From Bacteroidales bacterium (GTDB lineage Bacteria > Bacteroidota > Bacteroidia > Bacteroidales > UBA4181): 42,615 bases of DNA. The notes under the pieces were generated by a model. It did no database searches. It saw only the letters and a list, made by a program, of their open reading frames with translations, and had not been told where the DNA came from. Every line of letters begins with the position of its first letter. The first letter of the stretch is position 1. Positions 8,316-17,641 of the stretch are shown piece by piece. The stretch covers positions 1 through 42,615 of the forward strand of contig JAISCQ010000110.1 of assembly GCA_031265445.1 (NCBI GenBank), in the 5' to 3' direction. The position numbers and the translations under genes are program-made.

Positions 8316-9395
8316 ATGGATATAACAGGCGAAATAAATTACGCCACATTCGAGATAGCCCAGCAGAGAAGTAAGGAGCTGGAAAAAGACATCACGGCTA
8401 ACCCCTCGAAGTATCGGGTGCTCACGGGCGACCGGCCGACGGGCAACCTGCATATCGGGCATTACTTCGGGTCGCTGAAGAACAGAGTCCGGATTCAGAA
8501 TCTCGGCGTGGAAACCTATATCGTGATTGCCGACTATCAGGTCTTGACCGACAGGGATGCCTTTGACCGGATTTCCGAATATGTATATGCGCTGACAGTG
8601 GATTACCTGGCGTGCGGCCTTGACCCGGAAAAGCACAAAACATACATTTTTCCCCATAGCCACGTACCGGAACTCAACCAGTTACTGCTGCCTTTCCTGA
8701 CGCTGGTGTCCAATTCGGAATTAAACCGCAATCCGACAATCAAGGAAGAAATATCGGCGTCGAGCCAGAACATCATCAATGCCGGGATGTACGTATATCC
8801 GGTACATCAGGCAGCCGACATATTATTTTGCAAGAGCAATATCGTTCCCGTCGGCAAGGACCAGCTGCCGCATATCGAACTCACAAGGACGATCGCCCGT
8901 CGTTTCAACAACAAGTATCGGCCTGTTTTCCGGGAGCCGTTCGGGCTGCTGAGCGAAACGCCCATGATACTGGGACTGGACGGAAGCCAGAAAATGAGCA
9001 AGAGCCGCAATAATTCCATCGCCATCAAATCGACCGCCGAAGAGACCCTGAAAATGGTGAAAACCGCAAAAACAGATTCGGAACGCTTCATTACCTACGA
9101 CCCGGAAAACAGGCCGGAAGTGGCGAACCTCCTGCGCATTTCGGCCCTCTGCCTGGATACTTCCCCGGAAAAACTTGCCGGCGAAATCGGTGATGCCGGC
9201 GCTAAAAGACTGAAGGAAGTCGCTACGGACGCTCTGAATACTTATTTTGCACCCATCAGGGAGAAAAGGATTCAATTGGAGAAAGATAAACAGTACATTC
9301 AAAGTATACTCAGGCGCGGCATAGAACATGGAAGAAACGTTGCCGAACAAACGCTGGCGGAAGTCCGGGAGGCGATGAATATGAAACTCTGGTAA
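8316..9395 (+). CDS. trpS: Tryptophanyl-tRNA synthetase
   Basis: TrpS charges tRNA-Trp in the cytoplasm. The 359-residue class I enzyme has its HIGH motif as GNLHIGHYFGS (HIGH at residues 46-49) and its KMSKS motif in DGSQKMSKSRNN (226-230). About 34 residues precede the Rossmann start RVLTGDRPTG; compact bacterial TrpS proteins begin close to that strand, so this is an N-terminal extension. A dedicated promoter lies upstream. I see no T-box or tryptophan leader in the 94-base gap. Confidence 0.96.
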   Translation: MDITGEINYATFEIAQQRSKELEKDITANPSKYRVLTGDRPTGNLHIGHYFGSLKNRVRIQNLGVETYIVIADYQVLTDRDAFDRISEYVYALTVDYLACGLDPEKHKTYIFPHSHVPELNQLLLPFLTLVSNSELNRNPTIKEEISASSQNIINAGMYVYPVHQAADILFCKSNIVPVGKDQLPHIELTRTIARRFNNKYRPVFREPFGLLSETPMILGLDGSQKMSKSRNNSIAIKSTAEETLKMVKTAKTDSERFITYDPENRPEVANLLRISALCLDTSPEKLAGEIGDAGAKRLKEVATDALNTYFAPIREKRIQLEKDKQYIQSILRRGIEHGRNVAEQTLAEVREAMNMKLW

Positions 9396-9436
9396 AAGCC
9401 GGGCAATACGCAAAACTGCGCCGTGCGAAAATATCG

Positions 9437-9480
9437 CCTGTTTTTTGAAAGACAGGGTAGGAGAGGGGCTCCGACTTTTT
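9437..9480 (+). terminator. Possible terminator after trpS
   Basis: Two short hairpins follow the gene: CCTGT...ACAGG (9437-9456), then GGAG-loop-CTCC (9460-9472) followed closely by TTTTT (9476-9480). The stems are weak. Confidence 0.4.
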
Positions 9481-9483
9481 CCT

Positions 9484-10350
9484 TTATTTGAAACCCATAG
9501 CCCCAAACACAACATCCTCCAACACGGCCGGGATAATAAATATATCGTTACGGGTATCATACACAAAGTCGGCCGGCCCGCCAATTTTTGAAGTAAGTTT
9601 CACCTGGCCGGTCGATTTGGTATCCAGGTCAACCCATTTAATCACGCCACGTTTGGCAAACTGCATCCAATCGCTGTAGTACAATCTCTTACCATTGAGC
9701 GCCAAGCCCCAGAAATAACCTTCGTCGTCGGTCAGTTGGGCGTATCTCTTTGTTTTCATGTCGATAACGCCTAATTTTCCGTTAGGGAGGCTGTCCGTAC
9801 CCATGCTGCATACATACATTTGGTTGTTCGCGATCAGCAATCCGGCAGGAACTGTGTTTTCTGTCCATTTGACATATTTTTTTGCCGACAGATCCAGTTC
9901 GAATATGGTGTTGATATCGGTTGCCGAAATATAAACAATTTTGTCGTTAGCAGACGCTATATCTGTTAGCTGGGTCACGTTTTCCTTTGCGAAGCTCAAC
10001 TCGAATACTTTCTTTTTGGATTTCAGGTCAATGCCAATCAGTTGATCGATATCACAAATGTAAAGCGTTCCCTGGATGGCGTATATGCCTCGTGGATTGT
10101 TCAATCCCGTAATATATTTCAAAGTAACTTCTTCCTGGCTGCCATCGCTTTTGATGCGCGAAATATATCCGTCGCCATCCTTGATGGCTGTACCGAAATT
10201 GTTACCCGAACTGGACAAATAATAATAGCCGCCATATTGTGTAACACTGACCGGCGAATCGAAACCACGGTAGCTGTATTGATCCTGTCCGCGAACAGAC
10301 ACTGTAAAACAGAAACATGTAAATAATACGGTCAATAAGATTTTGGACAT
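9484..10350 (-). CDS. Secreted beta-propeller (SMP-30/NHL-like) protein
   Basis: The 288-residue protein begins with a signal peptide (MSKILLTVLFTCFCFTVSVRG). The rest is a string of short beta repeats typical of a six-bladed propeller: NPRGIYAIQGTLYICD, VYISATDINTIFELDL, AGLLIANNQMYVCS, WGLALNGKRLYYSD. The pattern resembles SMP-30/NHL or YncE-like propellers that bind ligands or cleave lactones. No catalytic metal ligands could be assigned with confidence. It is convergent with trpS and stands alone, with a leader of about 120 nt from the promoter at 10479. The exact function is unknown. Confidence 0.68.
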   Translation of the reverse strand: MSKILLTVLFTCFCFTVSVRGQDQYSYRGFDSPVSVTQYGGYYYLSSSGNNFGTAIKDGDGYISRIKSDGSQEEVTLKYITGLNNPRGIYAIQGTLYICDIDQLIGIDLKSKKKVFELSFAKENVTQLTDIASANDKIVYISATDINTIFELDLSAKKYVKWTENTVPAGLLIANNQMYVCSMGTDSLPNGKLGVIDMKTKRYAQLTDDEGYFWGLALNGKRLYYSDWMQFAKRGVIKWVDLDTKSTGQVKLTSKIGGPADFVYDTRNDIFIIPAVLEDVVFGAMGFK

Positions 10351-10478
10351 GATACGATTATTTGGTGGTGATGTAAAAAAGTATGCTGCTATAAAAATTT
10401 GTCAATCAGGTACAAAAGGAGTATTTTGTAAAATGCAAATCACAATAACCCCCCTCCATTGTCCCGATTGTCAAAGCA

Positions 10479-10506
10479 CAAAGATAACGCATATTTATTA
10501 CATCAA
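10479..10506 (-). promoter_or_regulatory. Promoter of the beta-propeller gene
   Basis: On the minus strand a -33 TTG (10504-10506) and a full -7 match TATCTTTG (10479-10486) are present. The spacer matches the Rpn promoter at 148-175. Confidence 0.55.
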
Positions 10507-10596
10507 CCGAATTTCATTTGAACTTTATGCAAAAGAAATCATCGAAAGCAACAGCATATCATCTTATTACAACCATATTTTTCGTAAAAACAGGTT
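10479..10596. repeat. Dispersed promoter-bearing repeat, copy 2
   Basis: This is the second copy of the block at 148-266. A short third piece follows at about 10608-10632 (ATATTTATTGCATCAACCGG), which repeats the -33 half but lacks a -7 box. Confidence 0.75.
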
Positions 10597-10740
10597 CATT
10601 AGAAACATATATTTATTGCATCAACCGGAAGTTGAAGGGAACGTTTCTCGCAGGTGTGATTCTTCCGTGCGAAGATCTTCGCATACTTCCTGCGCCTCTA
10701 CTTGCTGCATTCGCAAGATGATGGATTCGACACAAGCATC

Positions 10741-10782
10741 TTATACCGTACGCGGTGTAAATTTGTGATGCAGGGCGAACAC
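10741..10782 (+). repeat. Near-palindromic intergenic repeat (TTATACCGTACGCGGTGTAA type), copy 1
   Basis: The sequence TTATACCGTACGCGGTGTAA can fold on itself and is followed by ATTTGTGATGCAGGGCGAAC. Related copies lie at 11241-11276 (minus), 27191-27212 (minus), 27562-27595 (plus) and 27641-27675 (plus). Confidence 0.75.
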
Positions 10783-10819
10783 ATAATGGGGCGAACACGC
10801 AGGTTTAGGGCGAACATTG

Positions 10820-11168
10820 TCGTTGCCGGTGGCGGGAAGTGATTTCCTGTCGGTAATGACCCCCTGCCGGTGGCGAGAAATGCTTTTCTGCCGGTAATGA
10901 CTCCCTGCCGGTGGCGGGAAGTGATTTCCTGTCGGCAATGACTCCCTGCCGGTGTCGAGAAGTGATTTCCTGCCGGCAATGACTCCCTGCCGGTGGCGGG
11001 AAGTGATTTCCTGTCGGTAATGACTCCCTGCCGGTGTCGGGAAATGCTTTCCTGTCGGCAATGACTCCCTGCCGGTGGCGAGAAGTGATTTCCTGCCGGT
11101 AATGACTCCCTGCCGGTGGCGGGAAGTTTTTTGACGGCGAGCAACGACTTCCTGCCGGTGGCGGGAAA
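10820..11168. repeat. 41-bp tandem repeat array, about 8.5 copies
   Basis: Units start at 10820, 10861, 10902, 10943, 10984, 11025, 11066 and 11107, with a partial unit from 11149. The core is CTGCCGGTGGCGGGAA, then GTGATTTCCTGYCGGYAATG. Inside each unit GGCGGGAA can pair with TTCCTGCC around a 5-nt loop. There are no unique spacers. The eighth unit is 42 bp and diverged. Since 41 is not a multiple of three, open frames across it are by chance. Confidence 0.92.
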
Positions 11169-11240
11169 GGAGTATCAGCTATGTGGCAGGGCTGATACAG
11201 AAATTTGCCGTTCCCACCCTGTCAGGTCCGGCTACATTTT

Positions 11241-11276
11241 TATATCACAATTTTAGTCCGCGCATGGTATAAAATA
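11241..11276 (-). repeat. Near-palindromic intergenic repeat, inverted copy 2
   Basis: Read on the minus strand this gives ATTTTATACCATGCGCGG then ACTAAAATTGTGATATA, a diverged copy of the element at 10741 and 27562. With the copy at 10741 it brackets the 41-bp array in inverted orientation. Confidence 0.6.
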
Positions 11277-11359
11277 ATAAACAGGGCTACGGGAATGTGG
11301 ATCACCGTTTATTGGCATTATGATCCGGCCCAAGCGTGCATCTATCTGTCTTTTGCTTT

Positions 11360-12427
11360 CTATGTCTTTGTGTTTTTCCTGCATTTCAGCAATGTGTGCC
11401 CTACTCCGATGTGATCCGTTATCTTTTCAATACGTAACCCGGCTTTTTCAATCAGTGAGAAAAACAGGTCGGAGCGGTACATCTGGCTGTTGCCGTTGGC
11501 CATGGACGTGAAATACAGCGAAGTCATCATCAGGCAGAAGGCCGAGGTGGCAAAACGCTGCCTGTCCCAGAACGGCTCCAGGATAAAGACGCTGGCATGG
11601 TCATCCGTTGCAGCGGCGCAACGGGTGAGGATGGAGACTATCTCGCTTTCGGAAAAGCAGTCGAGAAACTGGCTCAGCCATATCGCGTCGAAACCGCGGG
11701 GTAAGGTTTGTGACGCATCCAGCAAATTGGTTTCGATGTACGAAAGCCTTCCGGCATAAGGCGTTGCAACAGTATTGGCTTTGGCCATTTCCAACTGGCC
11801 GGGCAGATCGGCGATACTTACCTGTACATGGTCGTTGTAACCGAGGCACTGTAAGGCGAACTTTCCGGTATTACCGCCTATATCCAGCAAACGTTCCGGC
11901 TTTTCATCGAATACCAGAGGCAAACATTCGGAAAAAGACACATCGGAATAGTAATGGTCGAACCCAAACCAGCTTTCCTGCACTTTGGGGGGAAGTTGCG
12001 AAAGCGCTTCGTAAATGGTGTTCCATTCGCCGAATACTTTCAATCCTTCGGGTTTACCTGTTTTGATAGAATCCTCCAGGCGGAACAGTCCGTTGTAACA
12101 TACATCGTTGGCAAAGTCGGCATTGGCAATGGTAAACGGGTGGTGCATGAAGAAATGCGCCGTTTTGGTAAGGAAGTATTTCTCATCCTTTGATGTCAAC
12201 AGCCCAATGGCTAATCCGGCTTCGCATAATACCCGGACGCCATAATGCGATATCCCGGTGCGATTTTCGATTTCCTCTGCCGGCAACCCTGCGTCTTTAG
12301 CTGCTTCAACAACCGCCAAAATCCCGAGGTTTTTGAGCGAACGCGCTGCCTGGAATACAAACGGCGCAAAAGCAATCCGGTTGGCTTTATCAATCGCGTC
12401 AATGGCTCTTTCAAATTTTTGATTCAT
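11360..12427 (-). CDS. SAM-dependent O-methyltransferase-like protein with N-terminal winged helix
   Basis: With the ATG at 12427 the protein has 355 residues. The N-terminal ~100 residues form a dimerisation/winged-helix region (GLPAEEIENRTGISHYGVRV, then GLLTSKDEKYFLT). The C-terminal half is a Rossmann methyltransferase with motif I LLDIGGNTGKFAL and a later LPRGFDAIWLSQFLDCFSE. This order is that of Methyltransf_2-type O-methyltransferases. A GTG at 12463 in frame is an alternative start, but a -7-like TATATTTTG overlaps that site. It lies 66 bases after purL on the same strand and may be co-transcribed. The substrate is unknown. Confidence 0.83.
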   Translation of the reverse strand: MNQKFERAIDAIDKANRIAFAPFVFQAARSLKNLGILAVVEAAKDAGLPAEEIENRTGISHYGVRVLCEAGLAIGLLTSKDEKYFLTKTAHFFMHHPFTIANADFANDVCYNGLFRLEDSIKTGKPEGLKVFGEWNTIYEALSQLPPKVQESWFGFDHYYSDVSFSECLPLVFDEKPERLLDIGGNTGKFALQCLGYNDHVQVSIADLPGQLEMAKANTVATPYAGRLSYIETNLLDASQTLPRGFDAIWLSQFLDCFSESEIVSILTRCAAATDDHASVFILEPFWDRQRFATSAFCLMMTSLYFTSMANGNSQMYRSDLFFSLIEKAGLRIEKITDHIGVGHTLLKCRKNTKT

Positions 12428-12492
12428 CGCGGAAACCCCTTGTTTGTCGGTATTCTTCTTCACAGCAAAATATATATTTATTTCTTGATCTC

Positions 12493-15400
12493 TTACCTTT
12501 TATTTTTTCCGATCCATTCCGCGGCGTTCACAAACGCTTCCACCCACGGGGTTATCTGGTCGTGTTGGCGCGAAGCCGGGTAATACGGCCAGTTCTGAGG
12601 ATATATGGCGCGCTCGGAATGAGGCATCATGGCCAAGTGGCGGCCATCGTCGCTGCAAATGGCTGCAATTCCTTGCGGCGAACCGTTTGGGTTGGCTGGA
12701 TATGCCTCGTAGCTGTATTTCATAGCTACGTTGTAATGTTCCACAGGTAAGGGCAGGACGAATTTACCTTCGCTGTGAGCCACCCAGATACCAAGCCGCG
12801 AGCCTGCAAGCGACTGCAACATTACCGATTTGTTTTCGGGGATGGTGACGTTCACAAAAGCGCTTTCGAACTTGTGCGACTCGTTGTGCTCCATCCGGGG
12901 CTTTTGCTCATCGTTGGGCGTGATCAGGCCCAATTCGATCATCAACTGGCATCCGTTGCAGACGCCAAGGCTCAGCGTGTCGGGTCGTGCATAGAAACGG
13001 TCCAGCGCCGACTTTGCCTTTTCGTTGTAGAGCAGGGCGCCTGCCCAACCTTTGGCTGAACCCAGAACGTCGGAATTGGAGAATCCGCCCACGAACACAA
13101 TCATATTCACCTCGTCGAGCGTTTCGCGACCGTCGATCAGGTCGGAAGTGTGCACATCCTTCACATCCATTCCGGCAAGGTGCATCATCCAGGCTGTTTC
13201 GCGGTCGCATTGCGAGCCTTTTTCGCGGATGATGGCTGCATGGATGCCTGTAGGCGCGGTGCGGTGCGGGTCAATAGCGTATTGTGCCAGCGAACCTTTG
13301 AAGTGCGCCGGGAATTTATACTCCAACTGTTGGAATTTATAGTTACTGAATCGTTCGGTAGCCGATTTCTTACCGCTTTGGCGGCAGTCGAACAGATACG
13401 AGGTTTTGAACCACAGGTCGCGCAACCGGTCAATGTCGAATTTGTATTTTTCGCCTTCGCAGAACAGGCGGACGATGCGTTTCGGGATTGGTTTGCCGAT
13501 GGTATGCGCCTTGATGCCTGACTGCCCAAATGTTTCGTGTACCTTCACGCTGTCGGCTTCGCGTATTTGCAGGATCAGCGCCGGGTTTTCGGCAAACAGC
13601 ACACGGATAATATCTGTTTCGCAGCCATGTTCGCGGGCTATTTCCGTCAGGTCGACCTCCATACCGCCCTCGCGGTTGGCGAAACACATTTCGAGCAGCG
13701 TAGTGATCAGGCCGCCCGACGATACATCATGGCCTGCCACAATCATCTCCTTGCCGATGAGGCGTTGTACCACATCAAATGCTTTCAGGAAATAAGCCGT
13801 GTCGGTAATATCTGGAACGGTGTCTCCTGTTTTTCCCAATATTTGCGCAAAGCAGCTTCCACCCAAAGCGAAAGGCGAGCACGACAAGTCGATATAAATG
13901 AGGTGTGATACCGGATCGCTATCTATTACGGGCCGCACTGTCTTACGGACATCAGTTACCTGCGCCACGGTGGATATAATAACGGTTCCGGGCGAGTACA
14001 CTACCTCGCCGTCGGGGTATTTCTGTGTCATCGACAGCGAGTCCTTCCCCGTGGGGATATTGATGCCGAGGTCGATGGCGAATTCGCTGGCTGCTTCCAC
14101 CGCGCTATAGAGGCGGGCATCCTCGCCGGGATTCCTGCATGGCCACATCCAGTTGGCGCTGAGCGATACAGCCTTGATACCGCCGTCCAGGTGCGCCCAC
14201 GCTAAATTTGTCAACGCTTCGGCAATGGCCATGCGCGAACCGGCAGGTGCATCGAGCAGCGCTATGCCCGGTGCATGGCCAATGGAGGTTGCCATACCGG
14301 CTACTCCCTGATAGTCGAATGCTACTACGCCGAGGTTGTTTAGCGGCAGTTGGATTTCGCCGGCCGTCTGCTGCATCGCAATCAGCCCCGTTACGGAACG
14401 GTCGACTTTGTTGGTGAGCCAGTCTTTGCAGGCCACAGCTTCTAATTGCAGGAGGCTTTCGAGATATTCCTGCAATTTGTTTTTTTCATACACAATGGGT
14501 TCGAACTCCGTGCGAAGGGTACTGTCGATCATCACCGTTTTGGGCGTGTTTCCGAACATGTCTTCGAGCATCAGGTCAATCGGCTTTTCGCCCGTTTTGG
14601 GGTTTTCGAACGTAAACCGGTGGTCGCCCGTGGCTTCGCCGATCACGTACATCGGCGCATGCTCGCGTTCGGCTATGCGGCGGAGTGTTTCCACATCCTT
14701 TTCCTTCAAGATCAAACCCATACGTTCCTGCGATTCGTTACCCACGATTTCCTTGTCGGAAAGTGTCGGATCGCCAATCGGAAGGCGGCTCATGTCGATT
14801 TTTCCGCCGACGGCTTCCACTAATTCCGACAGGCAGTTGAGGTGACCGCCGGCGCCGTGGTCGTGAATGGACACAATGGGGTTATGCTTGCTCTCGGCCA
14901 GCGCGCGGATGGCGTTGACGACGCACTTCTGCATTTCGGGGTTCGAGCGTTGCACTGCGTTCAGTTCGATAGCGTTGGCATATTCGCCCGTTGCTACCGA
15001 TGATACGGCGCCGCCTCCCATTCCGATGCGGTAATTATCGCCGCCGAGCAGTATGATCCTGTCGCCCGGTTCGGGCGTATCCTTTGTGCTGTCGCTTTTG
15101 CGTCCGTAGCCCACGCCTCCGGCCATCATGATCACCTTGTCGAACCCGTATTTCTTCATCTTTTCGATATGTTCGTAGGTGAACAGGCTTCCGCAGATAA
15201 GCGGCTGCCCGAACTTATTCCCGAAATCGCTCGCTCCGTTCGATGCTTTAATGAGGATGTCGAGTGGCGACTGGTAGAGCCACGAGCGCGACTGTATTTT
15301 TTCCCACACGCGCCCCGTTTCCGAGAAACGCGGGTACGAAGTCATATATACAGCCGTTCCGGCTGATGGTTGGGCTCCCTTGCCACCGGCCACGCGGTCG

Positions 15401-16221
15401 CGGATTTCGCCGCCGCTACCCGTTGCCGCACCGTTGAAAGGTTCTACGGTGGTAGGGAAGTTGTGTGTCTCGGCCTTCAGCGAAATGACTGCTTCTTCGG
15501 GATGTATGCCGAAATCGCCGGGCTGGTCGCCATGTTCGGGAACAAACCGTTCCACCTGCGGCCCTTCGATGAATGCGCAATTGTCCTTGTAAGCCGATAC
15601 AATACGGTTGGGATTCGCTGCCGATGTGCGTTTGATCATCTGAAACAGCGACGACGGCTTGGCCTCGCCGTCGATCACGAATTGACCGTTGAATATTTTG
15701 TGACGGCAATGCTCGGAATTCACCTGCGAGAAGCCGAAAATTTCGCTATCGGTGAGTTTGCGTCCCAGCTTTTGTTGCAGTCCTTCGAGGTAGGCGATTT
15801 CGTCGACATTCAGCGCCAAGCCTTCCTGCTGGTTATAAGCAGCGATGTCGTCGATATATTGAATGGGTTCAGGCTGTCGGTCGATGGTGAAGATGGTGGC
15901 AGTGAGATTCTCGTAAAGCGCTTGCAGCATGGGATCGTAGTTACGCGGGGCTTTCTCTTTGGGCGGCGCGACGGGCACAAACTGCTCGATACGCACAATG
16001 CCCTGTATATTCATGTTTACGGTAATATCCACAGCGTTGGTGCTCCACGGGGAAATCATCTCGCGGCGTGGCCCCACGAACCAGCCTGTTATTTCGGTGG
16101 CTTCCATGAGGGTTGCTTTGCCAAAAAGCCATTCGAGTTTGGAAACAGCGCCGGATGTTAATCCGTCAACTGTCTGTACGGCAATAATCTCTTTGAGTTG
16201 ATTACGGAAAAAATAGATCAT
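12493..16221 (-). CDS. purL: Phosphoribosylformylglycinamidine synthase, long single-chain form
   Basis: PurL converts FGAR to FGAM with glutamine and ATP in purine synthesis. With the ATG at 16221 the protein has 1242 residues, typical of the long form that fuses the synthase with its glutaminase. Visible are the FGAM synthase motifs KAETHNFPTTVEPFNGAATG and SIHDHGAGGHLNCLSE, and a C-terminal class I glutaminase with GVCNGCQ (nucleophile about Cys1088) and MPHSER (His1201, Glu1203). The frame stays open to 16461, but those 80 extra residues are not PurL-like, and a well-formed promoter at 16259-16289 lies inside them. It is divergent from the FecR gene. Confidence 0.96.
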   Translation of the reverse strand: MIYFFRNQLKEIIAVQTVDGLTSGAVSKLEWLFGKATLMEATEITGWFVGPRREMISPWSTNAVDITVNMNIQGIVRIEQFVPVAPPKEKAPRNYDPMLQALYENLTATIFTIDRQPEPIQYIDDIAAYNQQEGLALNVDEIAYLEGLQQKLGRKLTDSEIFGFSQVNSEHCRHKIFNGQFVIDGEAKPSSLFQMIKRTSAANPNRIVSAYKDNCAFIEGPQVERFVPEHGDQPGDFGIHPEEAVISLKAETHNFPTTVEPFNGAATGSGGEIRDRVAGGKGAQPSAGTAVYMTSYPRFSETGRVWEKIQSRSWLYQSPLDILIKASNGASDFGNKFGQPLICGSLFTYEHIEKMKKYGFDKVIMMAGGVGYGRKSDSTKDTPEPGDRIILLGGDNYRIGMGGGAVSSVATGEYANAIELNAVQRSNPEMQKCVVNAIRALAESKHNPIVSIHDHGAGGHLNCLSELVEAVGGKIDMSRLPIGDPTLSDKEIVGNESQERMGLILKEKDVETLRRIAEREHAPMYVIGEATGDHRFTFENPKTGEKPIDLMLEDMFGNTPKTVMIDSTLRTEFEPIVYEKNKLQEYLESLLQLEAVACKDWLTNKVDRSVTGLIAMQQTAGEIQLPLNNLGVVAFDYQGVAGMATSIGHAPGIALLDAPAGSRMAIAEALTNLAWAHLDGGIKAVSLSANWMWPCRNPGEDARLYSAVEAASEFAIDLGINIPTGKDSLSMTQKYPDGEVVYSPGTVIISTVAQVTDVRKTVRPVIDSDPVSHLIYIDLSCSPFALGGSCFAQILGKTGDTVPDITDTAYFLKAFDVVQRLIGKEMIVAGHDVSSGGLITTLLEMCFANREGGMEVDLTEIAREHGCETDIIRVLFAENPALILQIREADSVKVHETFGQSGIKAHTIGKPIPKRIVRLFCEGEKYKFDIDRLRDLWFKTSYLFDCRQSGKKSATERFSNYKFQQLEYKFPAHFKGSLAQYAIDPHRTAPTGIHAAIIREKGSQCDRETAWMMHLAGMDVKDVHTSDLIDGRETLDEVNMIVFVGGFSNSDVLGSAKGWAGALLYNEKAKSALDRFYARPDTLSLGVCNGCQLMIELGLITPNDEQKPRMEHNESHKFESAFVNVTIPENKSVMLQSLAGSRLGIWVAHSEGKFVLPLPVEHYNVAMKYSYEAYPANPNGSPQGIAAICSDDGRHLAMMPHSERAIYPQNWPYYPASRQHDQITPWVEAFVNAAEWIGKNKR

Positions 16222-16258
16222 GTTTTGAGGTTTTTGGTCAATGTCCTTTTTGAGAGCG

Positions 16259-16289
16259 CAAAGGTCGTAATTTTTACGGAAGTAGCAAA
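16259..16289 (-). promoter_or_regulatory. Promoter of purL
   Basis: On the minus strand TTTG (16286-16289) is followed after 19 nt by GACCTTTG (16259-16266), seven of eight matches to TAnnTTTG. The start codon is 38 nt downstream. This fixes the purL start at 16221. Confidence 0.6.
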
Positions 16290-16460
16290 TATTCCTTCCT
16301 GTTTCGGGGTCAAGATACATCGCCGGACAAATTGCTTCATTGACGCAGAAAACATTTTTTTTGAAAAAAATACATTTTTCGGTTAGGGTTTTCCTCTTCT
16401 GAACTGCTATTCTTATTGTAGGCCACATAAACATGAGTTGATGGGCGTATTTGGTAATCA

Positions 16461-17567
16461 ATGGATAAGGATACTTTATACAGGTTTTTTGATGGCTCTG
16501 CTACGGATAACGAAACAGAGCAGGTCAGACATTGGGTCGAATCCTCACCGGAAAATCGGCAGGCATTTTTCAGTGAACGAAAGATGTTTGATGCCATACT
16601 TTTGATGGCTGATACAAACAGACAACCATACAGGAGACACCCGGTACGCCGCATGCAACAAAAACGCACCATCCGGCTGCGTATCCCGCAAATGGCTGCT
16701 ATGCTGGCTGTTGTTTTCGCTTTGGGAATGGGCGCTTATCCTTACTTAAAACTTGGAAAAGAGCCGGCGACGGCATGGTATGAAACTGTAGCTCCGCTTG
16801 GCGCAAAATCGCAGGTTACACTGATTGACGGCACTAAAGTATGGCTCAATGCCGGGAGCAAGCTGTTATATTCCACTCAATTCGGACAATATAACCGTCA
16901 TGTACAGCTCGAAGGCGAGGCTTACTTTGAGGTAGCTAAAAACAAGTCGTTGCCGTTCGAGGTAAAAACGCCCAAAATATGCATCAAAGCGCTTGGAACA
17001 TCATTTAATATAAAAGCATATCCTAACGAGGAAACGGTCGAAACCATACTGGTGGAGGGCGAGGTAGAAGTGTCGCGGACAGACGGAGCGGGACTGGATG
17101 TAAATGACCTGATCCTCCAACCCAGGCAAAGGTTAACCTTTGTGAAGAAAACCAATGAATTACTGGTCGAAACAAAGCCGCAGGAAATATCCCGTGAAAA
17201 AACAGCCGATACGGAACCTGTTGCCCCTGAAAACGTAATTGCTTCCAAAATAAAGAAAATAGAAGCGACCACCGACTATATGATCCATACCTCATGGAAA
17301 GATAACCGCTGGCGTATTGAAAGCGAGGAACTTGGCAAGTTCGCCACCAAACTGGAGCGCCGCTACAATGTAAAGATATGGTTTGCAGACAAAGATCTGC
17401 CTAAATACAAATTTAACGGCGCTTTCGCAGATGAACCGATCGAAGAAGTATTAAGGGCGTTGGCGTTAGCTGCGCCTGTAAATTTTTTGCTCAGGGGGAA
17501 TGAAGTAACATTATCCCGCAACGATCAATTCGAGAAGAGGCATAAATCCTTGTATGAAGTAAAATGA
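16461..17567 (+). CDS. FecR-family anti-sigma factor
   Basis: This 368-residue inner-membrane regulator would relay a signal from an outer-membrane SusC receptor to an ECF sigma factor. Residues 1-50 form the cytoplasmic sigma-binding part (MDKDTLYRFFDGSATDNETE), one membrane segment lies at about 77-93, the FecR domain follows at about 108-205 (WLNAGSKLLY, GEAYFEV, GTSFNIKAY), and a DUF4974-like domain ends the protein (FNGAFADEPIEEVLRAL). It lies upstream of a SusC with the matching STN domain. The usual ECF sigma gene directly upstream is missing; purL diverges there instead. Confidence 0.92.
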   Translation: MDKDTLYRFFDGSATDNETEQVRHWVESSPENRQAFFSERKMFDAILLMADTNRQPYRRHPVRRMQQKRTIRLRIPQMAAMLAVVFALGMGAYPYLKLGKEPATAWYETVAPLGAKSQVTLIDGTKVWLNAGSKLLYSTQFGQYNRHVQLEGEAYFEVAKNKSLPFEVKTPKICIKALGTSFNIKAYPNEETVETILVEGEVEVSRTDGAGLDVNDLILQPRQRLTFVKKTNELLVETKPQEISREKTADTEPVAPENVIASKIKKIEATTDYMIHTSWKDNRWRIESEELGKFATKLERRYNVKIWFADKDLPKYKFNGAFADEPIEEVLRALALAAPVNFLLRGNEVTLSRNDQFEKRHKSLYEVK

Positions 17568-17641
17568 TCTACGGTTTTTATTGTTCATGTTTCATCAAAA
17601 AATAAACGCCTATGTAAAAGCCAAAGCCAAAGCCATAAAAA

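Larger units (their letters stand above)
10351..11359. other. Gene-free, repeat-rich gap
   Basis: No convincing gene is present. The gap holds, in order, the promoter of the propeller gene, the dispersed block 10479-10596, a perfect 16-bp palindrome TGCGAAGATCTTCGCA (10668-10683), a near-palindromic repeat (10741-10762), GGGCGAACA motifs (10773-10818), the 41-bp tandem array (10820-11168), and an inverted copy of the near-palindrome (11241-11276). Confidence 0.8.

Noticed and set aside
10698-11144. Open frame of 148 codons on the minus strand
   Set aside because: It is a translation of the 41-bp array, which rotates through three frames; no ribosome site or homology.
10820-11168. Possible CRISPR array
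   Set aside because: Units are continuous 41-bp tandem repeats with no unique spacers and no cas genes nearby.
16222-16461. 80-residue N-terminal extension of purL
   Set aside because: The extension is unlike PurL, and a promoter with 19-nt spacing lies inside it.
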